A stretch of 64,000 nt of DNA from Adineta vaga (lineage: Eukaryota; Rotifera): assembly GCA_021613535.1 (NCBI GenBank), contig CP075492.1, forward strand, positions 9,672,001-9,736,000, given 5' to 3'. The notes below the pieces were generated by a model. That model saw nothing but the letters and a program-made list of their open reading frames with translations, was not told the DNA's origin and did no database searches. Within the stretch, counting starts at the first letter, position 1, and each line of letters starts with the position of its first letter. Shown one piece after another: positions 11,944-24,548 of this stretch. Position numbers and translations under genes: made by a program.

Positions 11944-12101
11944 TTTAGTTGAAGTGATTATCTACTTTAGTGGAACTACATATACTTTTAGCGACGAAGT
12001 TTTTATTCGAGAATTACGTCTACCAATCAATGATGGCTTGTATGTGAACCGAACCACGTTTTACTTACTTATATTCACTACTGCAGAAAGATAATAATAT
12101 C
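11944..12101. promoter_or_regulatory. Shared divergent promoter region of EMC10 and RNF121
   Basis: Only 158 bp separate the two divergent ATGs, so both promoters and 5'UTRs must lie here unless an upstream exon lies inside the neighbour. No TATA box is convincing. Both products act in ER-membrane protein quality control, so co-regulation is plausible but inferred from position only. Confidence 0.5.
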
Positions 12102-13460
<1,359 letters not shown>

Positions 13461-13614
13461 GTTGGAATGGGTCTATTACAGTAATTTGTTGAATCGAATA
13501 ATTTTTGTTCCTTTATTCTTTTATGCTGTCATTTTACAATATATAAAATATAAGCAAAGTGTTATTTTTGTTTTTGTTTGTTATTATTTAAAATATAGAA
13601 AATTCCTTGCAGAT

Positions 13615-15873
13615 ATGAGTGTAAAAGAACAATTGATTAATTCGGGATGGATGGTGAAAACGGAAGTGTTCGAAGGAAATCGACAACGAATGGAAGATGT
13701 TAGAAAACATTTACTGGATGTAAGTCTATTCATGATGATTGTAATTGATTATATTTTGTTATTGATAGAGTGATTTACGACAAATTGGAGAAAAATCATT
13801 ACCTGAATTAGGAAAACTTGACAAAGTAAAAAAAATATTCATTCTTTTATCTCAGTCATGCATTTCATTATAGACAACAAGACCGTATATTGTACAGTTG
13901 CATAAAACTCGTAATGTAACAGCACCGAAAGATAATGAATCATCATCGAATCGATCACATCTTTATCGATTATCAATTACTGATGGACATGTATTTCAAA
14001 ATGCACTGATTTTACCATCAATTCGAAATTTTAAGTATGCATTTGAACTTGAATGTTTTGTTTTGTTTTCAAACATATTTCTTCCTCTCCAATTATTAGT
14101 TTAGATACACCACCTGGTGTTAAACTTTTATTAAAAGCAAATACAAAAATTTCAAATGGATTTTATCTACTTAATGATCAAACATGTGAAGTGCTCGGTG
14201 GAACAGTGACTGAACTTGTTCAGAAATGGAAACTCGCAAAAGTTTGAATATACATTTAAAACTATTCTTGAAAACTAATTGTTCTTCTTTTCTTAAATTT
14301 AGTTAATGGGTAAACATGTTCGAACATTGATTGGTGAAGGAGCACCACCACCATGGGTTCCCTTTGGTACGAAAACTTCATCGGGAACAACAGGTGATAA
14401 TCTTTTTTACGATGTTTTTTTTTAATCCTATTTTATTACTATTGATAATGATTATAAATAGTTGATACATCTCAACGATCGATGGATGTAGCAAAAGGTC
14501 AACAGAATACAGAAGAAGATCCGGAATTTGTTCGACAACGTCGTGCTGCTATCGAGACGCTTTTAACTGGTCGAACATCAAAAACTGAACGATTTGCTAG
14601 ACAAGATGTTATTAACGGTATCAATCTTGCAAAAGGTTTCGAACAAGCAGGTCAACGAATGCCTGTCGACAGACCGAATACAGCTACTTCATCTTCTCTT
14701 TCGACGATTTCTAATAAACCAACTAATATGGCAGCAGCAGCTGCAGCCATCAAAGCAAATACTCGATGTAATCATCTATTTTGAATGAGGATAAACACGG
14801 TATTGATTTAATTTTCTCTACTTTAGTGCCAGACTGGGCAAAAAATCAAATTGCTGATGAACCAACTGAAGATGAAAAACGACGACCACAATCTGATCGT
14901 AAACAAGCAGGCAGACGTAATTTTGATGATGATGATGATGATGATGATCGACCAAAACGTGGCGGTTTTGGACGTAATCGACGAGGTCGAGGACGTGATG
15001 ATGCTGGTGGTGCAGAAACACGACCAAGTAAAGATGTTACTTTGTTTGATTTCTTTGCAGCAAAACCAAACAGTAAGTTTATATCTTTATTATTCTATTA
15101 ATGACGATCTTATCTTAGTTATGGCACCGAAATCTTCTTCTTCTACTACTTCTAAAACGCAAAGAGTTGATTCCAAATCTGGCCAACAGGTATCTGGTTC
15201 GAATCAAACACGTATATCAAGTGCTATACAAGTAAAACTAATTGTTGTACAGTTTCTGAATCTTAAAATTCAATTCTATTCTAGAAACAAATATTTCAGT
15301 TTGAAACTGGTGATCAAGTATTGGCTCGATTTCATGAAGATAATGAAGTAAGATCATTTAGTTTAGTTCGAAGATAAATTTCAGTAATATGAAATCTTAT
15401 ATTATCTTAGTATTATCCAGCTATTATTATGAATATTATGTATGATACCCAAAAATGTGCGGTTATGTTTGACGGATATGATTCTCAAGAAACTGTGAGT
15501 TTCGATGATGTTGAATCTTATGAGGTAAGTATTCTTCAATTAATCTGCCATTTATTACTTATAGTGTTACTTTTAGGAAGGATATTATGGTGAAGAAGAA
15601 GAAGAGTACGAACAGGAACAAATCCAACCGCCCCCACCACCTCCTCCTCCTACACAAACACAATCGCAAAGAAATAATCCTGCTCAATATCAACAACGAA
15701 ATCAGACTGGTTATCAACAAGATCAATCAAATTACGGTTATTATAATCATCATCAACAACAACAACAACAACAACAACGAGGTAACCCGGGAGGAAACCG
15801 GCCAAACTCAGGTCGTGGCTACCCACAGCAACAACAATATCCGAATCACTACAATAATAACTATTATTATTAA
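13615..15873 (+). CDS. TDRD3: TDRD3, Tudor domain protein
   Basis: TDRD3 is the scaffold of topoisomerase III-beta and reads methyl-arginine marks on histones and RNA-binding proteins. From ATG 13615: an N-terminal DUF1767/OB-fold (MSVKEQLINSGWMVKTEVF; LDTPPGVKLLLKANTKISNG; VLGGTVTELVQKWKLAK; GAPPPWVPFG), a helical segment, an acidic run of eight Asp, a GRNRRGRGR box, a TLFDFFAAK motif, then the Tudor domain (FETGDQVLARFHEDNEYYPA; IMYDTQKCAVMFDGYDSQE; exons about 15285-15525). The C-terminus is Pro-, Gln- and Tyr-rich with a (CAA)n-encoded Gln run and ends YNNNYYY; stop 15871-15873. The ATG lies 2 nt after a ttccttgcag acceptor (AG at 13611-13612), suggesting a 5'UTR intron or trans-splicing. 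About ten exons; exact borders are approximate. Confidence 0.9.
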
Positions 15874-16211
15874 CTTTCATGTCATTGACATTTTTTAAAA
15901 GTTGTTATTCTGGATACTATTGATGGATTGTTTCTTTTTTGTTTTGTTTTTATATTATAAGAAACATGGTTGATGAGATGGACCATAAGTGATTTATACA
16001 GAATCGTTTTCCTTTTACATCCATTTCATTTTTTTTCTTACTTCAATACTATTCTCTTATCAGTGCTTTGATTTCGAAAAGGTATTTCATAAAAAGTATG
16101 ACATTTAGGCGAGTTCTCTTTAAGTCTTCTATTAGAAATTAATGATACATATTTAAATAAAATATAATTTTATATCAGCAATAAAATTATTAGAAAAGAA
16201 ATACATCATAT
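15874..16211. other. Convergent 3' flank of TDRD3 and the nAChR gene
   Basis: This 338-bp stretch holds only AT-rich 3'UTR-like sequence of two converging genes. AATAAA-type signals occur near 16155-16190 on both strands. No coding frame is supported. Confidence 0.5.
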
Positions 16212-18148
16212 TTATTCTCGAGTGATATTTAAACGAAAATATTCCGGTGGTTTCGGCACCGTTTTAAGTAATGGTGCTAAAACTAAAGTAAAAATTGTCA
16301 GAGTAATTGTCAGTAAAAGATATAAGTAAAAAAGACAACGATCAATAACTAATGCTACATTTTGCCAATCACGTATGATCATATCTTCTTCGTGTGTATC
16401 ATTTGGACGAAGAATAGTACTATTTAGTTCACTAAGTAAACGTTTACATTCTTGTAGTGTCTGTGTCGTTGATTGTAGACTTGACATTAACGGCATAGAA
16501 ATTCCATTTCTTGTATCAGAACTATGATTCATTCTTTCTGAATTATTATCATTCGATGTTGTTGATGTTGAAGAAAATTGATGATGAGGTGATTGTGGAG
16601 CATTGGTTGACAGCTCATTTTCATTGAGAAAAATAGCATTGTATATAGTTGTTGAAGGTCGTGGTGCTGTTGCTGTTGGAGCACGTTGATGATTCTTTTG
16701 ATCATTGATAGTTGTTACACGATGTAGTTTAACTCGTAAAATTGGCGCAACATGAATGAAAAGTATACGTCTTAATCGATGTGAAACTGGTTTCAAAGAA
16801 GAACCATATAAATGTATATTGAGTACAACAACGGCCAAGACAACGGATAGACTAGTCAAACTCATTACTAATACGAAATAAATACCTGTCAATAAAATCA
16901 AATGAGATCAAAAATTTTCTTTCCAAATAATTTTACCTATCAAAGGAATAAATTCACTTGTAGCTGGCATTGATTCAGCAATGAGTAACATGAAAACTGA
17001 AAATGAAAGAAGTACAGTTAAACCTAATGAAACTTTTTCTCCAGATTCTGTTGGTAAATAAAATGTTAGACATGTTAAACAAGATAACATTATACATGGA
17101 ATTATAACATTATATGTATAATATAATGTTCGACGACGTATATGAAAGTAAAATTTAATATCATAATATGTTTCATCACAACATGGATATGTTAATGTTG
17201 AAAGAACTGTCCATGATGATAATAATTTCCATTCACCTTTTTTTGTTGTATAGAATAAGAAATAACTTTTTACGAATAAGAAAGACTTACCATTATCTAC
17301 ATAATTGATCATATCAACATTTTCTGATCGATTTGTTAATATCAGTTGAGTTGAATCATATGTCCATGAACCAAATTTGAGAAAACAAACTTGATCATCA
17401 AATGGAAACCTAATTTTGTAAATACGAAAAGATATAATCTATACAATATAGAATAATTTGTTACCAAGTTATATCGATTTTACATGTTGATCGAAACTTA
17501 ACTATTGGTGGCCAGAAAACTGTCCCATCTGAACTAATCATTGCTAATGATTGCATGTATCCTTGTGTATAATCATCCGCAGAATTATATAAAACAATAT
17601 CGGGTAACCAAATATGACGACAAGGGATACGTATCTTTTTTATTCCACCAAAATCATCTGGATTCCATCGAAAAAACATATCATTCCATTCCTTAATTTA
17701 AATAAAAATACATTCTTGACCTGTACAAACTAATTCAAATTTCATCATCCTACCTGATCGAGCCAAATATTCGTAGTTAAGATTTGATTTCGTTCATCCT
17801 AGTGAAATTTAAATACATGCAACAATATTCATTTTTTTGTATTTCATTACTCACAAGATCCATAATTAATGTTAATGTTAGACCAAGCTTGACAATTACA
17901 GCATCAGATGATTTTTTCGTTGGTCGTACGGCTTTTTCATAACCTGTCATTAATGTATAGAAAAGACGTTGTTCATCTGGCATATCATCCGTAATATTAG
18001 CAATGCTCATAAATAATGATGAAGATTTTAATGAATTGGGAACTGTTATTGCACATGTACAAGATTTTCTACACGAAGAAAATAAATATATTAGACTAGC
18101 GATTATAATATGTGAAATAGTTAGATGATAATATCCATATGAAGGCAT
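16212..18148 (-). CDS. Nicotinic acetylcholine receptor alpha-type subunit
   Basis: Six exons (18148-17855, 17798-17754, 17691-17465, 17409-17291, 17236-16937, 16885-16212) total 1659 nt, 552 aa, in phase. This is a Cys-loop ligand-gated cation channel subunit. Residues 10-28 are a signal peptide or anchor. The ligand domain has TTNIWLDQEWNDMFFRWNP, HIWLPDIVLYNSAD and the Cys-loop CKIDITWFPFDDQVC (13 residues between Cys). Loop C carries the vicinal pair PCCDETYYDI that marks alpha subunits. M1-M3 follow, with M2 GEKVSLGLTVLLSFSVFML: Glu at the intracellular ring predicts cation selectivity. A long M3-M4 loop (Ser/Thr/Asn-rich) and M4 (LFYLYLLLTITLTIFTLVL) complete it. The start is ATG 18148; the TTG at 18157 is not used. 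It resembles alpha7/9-type invertebrate subunits. Confidence 0.92.
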
Positions 18149-19756
18149 TTTTGTCAATCGGATAAAACTGAATTTGTTTGTTAAATCAATCTAGTCATTA
18201 GATAAGGATGAATCGATAATGTTTATAATCGTGGCATAGAAGAACAAGAAAAATTGCTATGTAGTCGAACGATCATCTAATAAAATCCGTTGACATTTGA
18301 GGATAATTTTGTCCAACTCTATTTCGTAATTATAATAATTTCGGTCTCTAATTGTACTGCTGTCGTTACCAATGTTGATCACTTGTTGTATGATTCTATT
18401 AGACAAGAATTATAACCTAAAAACAAGCAAATTTTCTCTATCAGACATTTAACACAACTAATGATTTTCTTTTTTTTCTCTTCTAAGATCATAATCCGTT
18501 CATTAACGGCATGAATTTATATTATGCAAACTAAACGCTTGTTAATAAAGACTGCTGGTATAAATCTAATGTCTCTTGTTGATTATAAATAGAAAATCCA
18601 CATAAATACTTTCTCTTATCTAGCAATCCTTTTTCTGAATGAATCCTATTCTATTATCGCATGCACCATCGACTAATTACAATGAAATACAAATGAAAAC
18701 ATATTCTTTTCATTATTCGTTCTTCAAATCTATTTTCTAGCCGAATGCGCCTAATATTTTTGAAGCTGCTTAACATAACAATACTTCCATCCTAGAAAGA
18801 AAACGATGAGAAGAAAGAGCTTCTATTATCAACTGACATATTCAGGAAAATCTATCATTAAATAATATAATTATGATTAATTCAAGTTTCCTTTTACATT
18901 GAAAACAGATCGATCGAGGTTTCTATTTCAATGATATATCAATCATTCTCGTCGAAAACATACCTTTTATCATATATAGTGTCATCTGTATCTGCAGGCT
19001 TATCAATTGATTTCATCTGGAACTTATCATGCAATTCGGCACTATGTCAAGAAAATACCAAACTAATCTTATACTTAACCAAACATATTTCGACATATAA
19101 TGATAGATCATTAGTTTTCTCAATGACGTCTATATTTTGTTTGTTGAATACATCCGCTATTCATTAATGACTCAATTTGAGTACTTTTGTTATTTTTATT
19201 TGCAACATAGATAGATAATTAAGAGAATACTTAAAAATGATTGTAACGAATATTAATCATTTCCAGAAATAGTTTATTGGATTTAGTAAAAATTCTTTAC
19301 ATTTGCATTGCCATCATCATCATCATCATCATCGATATGATATTTTAAAGAAGATTGTAGAAATTGTTTAGTATTAAAATCGAGAAGTACGAGTGTTTTT
19401 TATTCAAGGACGAAACTAGATTGACGAGAATGAGAGAAAATAGACGATCGCACATAGACACGGATTTTACAGCACCAGTAGCATACAAAAAAAGAAGAAG
19501 TGAAAGAACGTGTTATTCTAAGAGTAAAGATATCATCGTCAGTTGGAAACAGATTCAAAGAAGAAGAATAAAAGAAAACCACCGGTACATTTTACATAAA
19601 TAAAGACAAGAAAAATAAATCGTATGAGACTTATCTAGAATAATGAAAAAGAAAAGAGAAAGATATCTGTTGAACAGAAGAAAAATAGAAGAAATCCCTC
19701 CCTCTCGCTGCTTAGATACACACACACACACAAACATACAGAAAGAAATACAGAAG
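18149..19756. other. Intergenic, 1.6 kb
   Basis: This gap holds the nAChR upstream region and the importin beta 3' flank. Frames at about 18931-19167 and 19364-19603 have no family signal and no splice partners. A (CAT)n tract is at 19312-19333 and a CA tract near 19720-19732. No RNA gene was recognised. Confidence 0.45.
19312..19333. repeat. (CAT)n trinucleotide microsatellite
   Basis: Seven tandem CAT units are directly visible in noncoding sequence. Confidence 0.8.
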
Positions 19757-22700
19757 TTAATTATGTTTCAATTTTCGAATTTCTTTAATCGCCCATGTTG
19801 CTAATGTTTTTGTTTTCATAGTTTTTGATCGTTTACCATCATTTAATAATTTTTCAAATGCTTCACGTTCAATAAATTGTAACATCGCTTGACCATACGT
19901 GGTGACTAAATCGCCAACTAAACCAATTGCAGCACTAGTAATTGCATCGGATTTATTTGGATCACGTGCTATAGTTTCAAGAAATTGCACGATAAATGGT
20001 AATTGACCTGTGACTAATTGTAATTCAGCGAGTGCGACCGTATTCGATGGTGCTGAACCACGAAGACCTTGAATAATGCCAGTATAAGCTGCTAAACAAC
20101 TTTCATGTAAATCATTTAAGTAATCGATTATATCATAATCAGTTTTTGCTACTTGTGCACGGCATGCTTGATTAAGAGTAGCTAATACATGTTCTAGATA
20201 GTTTTTGAAATGTCCACCAATACCTAATGCAATATCACCAAATGCACTTATGATTTGTGGTTTTACTGAACGATGTAATTTATCGTCCTAAAATAGAATG
20301 CGAGGTTATTTTATCGATTATATTCAGAGAAAACTTTTTACGTTAAGACAACTGAATAAATGTGTCATTATTTGATCACAATAGGGTATCAATCTATCAA
20401 GTAATGACCGACTTAATTCAACAATAACGCCAACAGCAGCTGCACAAATTTGATATTCTACATGATTGTTTAATGCTTGATATAGAACTGGAAGAACATG
20501 ATCGATATATTTTAGAAAGTGTAATCCCAAAACTACAAAACAAAAACAAGCGAATCATTATATTCATGAATAACAATTAAAGAATAATAATAATAAAGTC
20601 ATACCTTCAACTAAAGTTCCAATAGCTATTAATGCATCTTCATGTACAACACTTGTTTTACCACCAGTAGTTTTAAGCATAGATAGTAAAGCTTGCATAA
20701 TTGGATCGGATATTAATGGTGCATCATTGGGCTGCATTTTGCGAAGTACACTCTAAATATGACGAAGAAAACAGAACCAAAAGTTAATTTTCTTCTAAAC
20801 ATTTCAATGAATTATATATTTTTTTCTTACTTGAAGTGTAGCACAAAGTAATGACTGAAGATCAGTAATTTGTACTCGATCATTCGAATTTGCTGTATGA
20901 CTTTCGACAGATATAACACGATTCAAACGATCGAGTATAGTTACAGTTGTTTTTTGAACAGTAATATAGCAATCCTGTAAAGGAAAACAATAGTCTTTTT
21001 TCACTCGAAATCGTTTTGTTTTTCATACTTTTGGACTATGTCGAATCATTTCCATCAATGCTTCATAAGCTGCATTACGTAGATTTGATTGAGTACCATC
21101 AGGTCTAACAATAGTATTGATTAAAGATATGAAAACAAATATCTTTGATTCTCCTTACCTGTCTGTTGTCGCAACAAGTTTATTTACAATTTCATCAAAA
21201 AATGGTGATAATAAATACGTAGTTGGTGTTTCATCATCTTCTGAATGTTCGGCATAATCATACGCAGCTCTGGCTAAACTTGAAAATGACTAATCAAAAA
21301 CAAAAAACAAAGGTGATTTCATTCTTTTCCAAAAACTTTCTTCATACCCAACAAATATTCGTTGCAACACGTGGTACATCATTTAAGCCATTGACAAGTG
21401 CTTGTCCAATGGCTCGAAGTAATTCATCTGTCATAACAGCTTGTGAAACAAACTCAAATATTCTTCCTATAGTCCATGCTGTTGTATCACGTACAGCAAT
21501 ATTTGGATCTTGTAATAATTTTAAGAGAAATGGTACAGCTTGTTCAGCAACTGGTTTAATACTGGCAACATCAGGTCCTTCTAAAATCGAACCAAATGCC
21601 ATAACTGCTGCTTCTCGAAATTTCCAATCTGCATGATTAATATTTGCACTGACAAATGGAAAAACATATTGAGTTATGGCATTCTCAGCACAATTGGATA
21701 ATAACATTAAACAAACACCAGCAGCTTTACATGGATTCCAATCATCATCATCATTATCTTCTTCTTGCATAGTTAATCTTTGAAGTAAGACAGGTACAAG
21801 ATATGGTAAAGCACCTCGTGCGTAATAACGACTAATTCTTTCTGGTTGTCGATTTTGTTCTTGTGCCTGTAAAGAAAAACGATATTTATACAGAAAAAGA
21901 GGATCTTTTTCAATAGTTCTTAATTACTTCTTGTTGACGAAATTGTAATTCATATTCTTCGTCACATACATTGGACCAAAACTCAATACCTTGTAAAGCG
22001 ATTTCATCATGAACAGATTTCATTGCATCCATTGTGATCTAAAAACAAAAGATTTGAGTCGACAGTTAAGAAAATAAATTATCTTACAGCAAATAATGCT
22101 GGTCCCATGTAATATTCCATATAATCATAATAGAGAGAAAGAATTTTCACAAGATTTTGTAAAGCAGCAACTTGTATTTTTGAATTTATTGATTGAGTTG
22201 CTTCACAAACAACTTGCATTATATAATGTCTTTCATTCTATTTGATAGAAGAGAATGATAATTGAATAGATACTATACATATACTATTGATCATTCTTAC
22301 ATCATTTTGAAAATTATTTTTCGTAAATTCTAATGAATTAAGCATGGCTGTAGTTGCAGCAAGTCGAACATTATCATTGGTTTCTTCTTTACGCATACCA
22401 TACACAAGTGCTGTTAATATGACATTGCTTTGTGGTACAAGAACATCCGAATCCTAGAGAAAATTTTGTTTGATTCGTTTTCTTTTTCAAAATAGATATG
22501 TGTATGAATAGAGCACAGAGAAACAACACACATATGAAAAAAAAACACACGGATGAATGAATGAATAAGCTTACAATATCTTGGCATATGTAACCGAGTG
22601 CTTCCAAGCTCGCTTCCCGTACATTATCGGCTCTGCCCACGGTAGTCACATTGTCAACCAGGCGTTCTAAGATGGTACACACACATACAATCAACACTCG

Positions 22701-23421
22701 ACAACACGCTCATCAAAATTTCAATGAGAGAAAAATGACGAAAGGAACACACTTACTTATCAAATCTTGCCATTCATTACGAGGTAATTCAGTACATGCA
22801 ATATATCCAACACATTGAGCAGCTTGTGATGGTTTAGACGTTTCTGTACCGAGTGCATTGAAACACTGGAAAAGGAAAGGATATGTTGAACAAACAAAAC
22901 AAGATTATCGATCAAATTTGATTCTTACGTTCGCTTTGATATGCTCTCGAATATTTGCTGGTATATTCATCCATCGATCTTGATAAGCTTGTTTTAAACT
23001 TTCATCTTTGGAGTGAAATGCATTTTTCAGTTGTAATGCTAGAAAGAAAGATAAAAATAAAGATTCATGATTTCATATTATTGTTTTTGATAGATTATCG
23101 CATCGAAAACAATCTTACCTGCTTGTGCACGAGCTGTTGGATTATTAGTTGCAGTAATCAAGATATCAGAAAGATGTTTCAATAATTCAGGCTAGAAGAA
23201 AACACTGATTTTCATTGACGCTCTATCAAACGAGTTTGACATACTAAATTTTGTTCAGCTGCTTTTGCAAGAAAGTTTCGTGCATTTTCCAAATCTATTT
23301 GAGCTACATATACGAATAAAATAAACATTTAGTAACTATTCTTTTTATTTCTTTATCTATCTAAACACTTACATCCCGTGCCTGTTCGCTCGAGAATTTG
23401 AATAATTTCTTGTGCGGCCAT
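19757..23421 (-). CDS. KPNB1: Importin subunit beta-1 (karyopherin beta)
   Basis: Large multi-exon HEAT-repeat protein. Importin beta carries importin-alpha/cargo through nuclear pores and releases it on binding Ran-GTP. It starts at ATG 23421 ([17 protein letters not shown]), and early HEAT repeats are clear ([12 protein letters not shown] at about 22600; [17 protein letters not shown]). An acidic loop follows a conserved Trp: [19 protein letters not shown] (about 21765-21720), the family's acidic Ran/importin-alpha loop. Later repeats include [39 protein letters not shown] and [12 protein letters not shown]. The C-terminus, [20 protein letters not shown], matches human KPNB1 closely; stop 19757-19759. 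About 15 short introns (50-90 bp); exon borders not all resolved. RPS13 lies just upstream on the same strand, its stop 169 bp from this ATG. Confidence 0.93.
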
Positions 23422-23589
23422 GGGACGTCTTTGTTAATGGTGCACGGAAAGATCAAAATGTCAATCTAGAATGATGAAATAAATTTTGTTCGATGTTTCA
23501 AGTTTTATTTCAATCAAATATTTGTTTTCTTCTTTATTATATATTTTTCTTTCTTTTCATATAAAAACGAAACAAAAACTATATTTCAT

Positions 23590-24221
23590 TTAAGCTAGAA
23601 GAGCTGCAGCTGTTGATGATTCGTATTTCCATGTTGGTGGTAAAACATTCTTGGTCTTGTAATATCTTGCTAAACGATGGATACGACTTTCGACAAGAAT
23701 TAAACGAAATTTCGAGTCTTTATCTTTACGATTACGTTCCAAATGTTTACGAATAGCGACAGCTTTCTTAATTAAATGATGTAAATCTTCGGGTTTACTT
23801 GGAGCAAGACCTTTTGCTTTCATAATACGTAAAATTTTACTTCCAGTGACAAAACGTGTTTGGGCAACACCATGGGAGTCACGAAGAATAACACCTAAAT
23901 GAAATTGTTCGTTTCAATTTGATGAATATTGCAAAAAAACAAAATCTTATCTACCGATTTGCGATGGTGTTAAGCCTTTTTTAGCTAATTTGCAAATTTG
24001 ATCAACGACATCTTCTGACGTTAATTTAAGCCACTGTAGAAAAACAAATACAATGAGAAAGTTTCAATTTAATTTCATCAATCATTTACTTACTGATGGA
24101 ACTGTTCGTTTGTAGGGTAAAGCAGAATCTGAAATACCCTTGCTAAATAAAATAATACATGAAATGAATGCAAATTACGTCAGATATTGAAAACATACCC
24201 AGGAGCATGCATACGACCCAT
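23590..24221 (-). CDS. RPS13: 40S ribosomal protein S13 (uS15)
   Basis: Four exons (24221-24199, 24142-24094, 24033-23955, 23894-23590) give 456 nt, 151 aa, the same length as human RPS13. It is a small-subunit protein binding 18S rRNA near the central domain. Sequence: [56 protein letters not shown], ending [16 protein letters not shown]. Exon 1 is only 23 nt, a common layout for ribosomal protein genes. A ctttcag acceptor 24 nt before the ATG (AG at 24247-24246) suggests a 5'UTR intron or spliced-leader site. Vertebrate RPS13 introns host snoRNAs; the introns here (48-61 bp) are too short to host one with confidence. Confidence 0.97.
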
Positions 24222-24548
24222 GATGACGGTTTTTTAGTCAAAAATCTGAAAGGAAAAAACAGTTGTTATAATAAATGTCGATCGATATAATTGTTTGAAT
24301 GGTGAAAACGTAAATAAATAATATAGCCCTATCAAATTCAGATTGGCCTCCGATTGAACAAAGTGAATTACATGAAAATATTTTCAAGATTTCTTTTGGA
24401 TTTTATTTCAATAAGAATTTAATAATTTTCAAAGAAAATATGTATTTGATTTAAATTGGAAAAAAAATTGTATCTTGATTATGATTGGAGAAAAAGAGAA
24501 CCAATAAAATGCAAGTTGAAATCTCTGGATCTGGATCTGGACTGGAAT
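24222..24548. other. Intergenic between RPS13 and the TIR gene
   Basis: This stretch holds the RPS13 promoter side and the 3' flank of the TIR-SAM gene. It is AT-rich and has no supported gene. A small tandem GGATCT-like run occurs near 24527-24540. Confidence 0.4.

Noticed and set aside
11705-12094. 129-codon plus-strand frame
   Set aside because: It is antisense to EMC10 exons 1-2 and the RNF121 promoter; the minus-strand EMC10 model has signal peptide, phase and homology.
14818-15027. His-rich antisense frame under the TDRD3 Asp run
   Set aside because: (GAT)n on the plus strand reads as ATC/CAT-type repeats on the other; it is not an independent gene.
18146-18157. Alternative TTG start for the nAChR subunit
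   Set aside because: A eukaryotic gene should use the ATG at 18148, and the signal segment is intact from there.
18931-19167. 78-codon plus frame upstream of the nAChR gene
   Set aside because: No recognisable domain, no promoter or splice context, isolated in a gene-poor gap.
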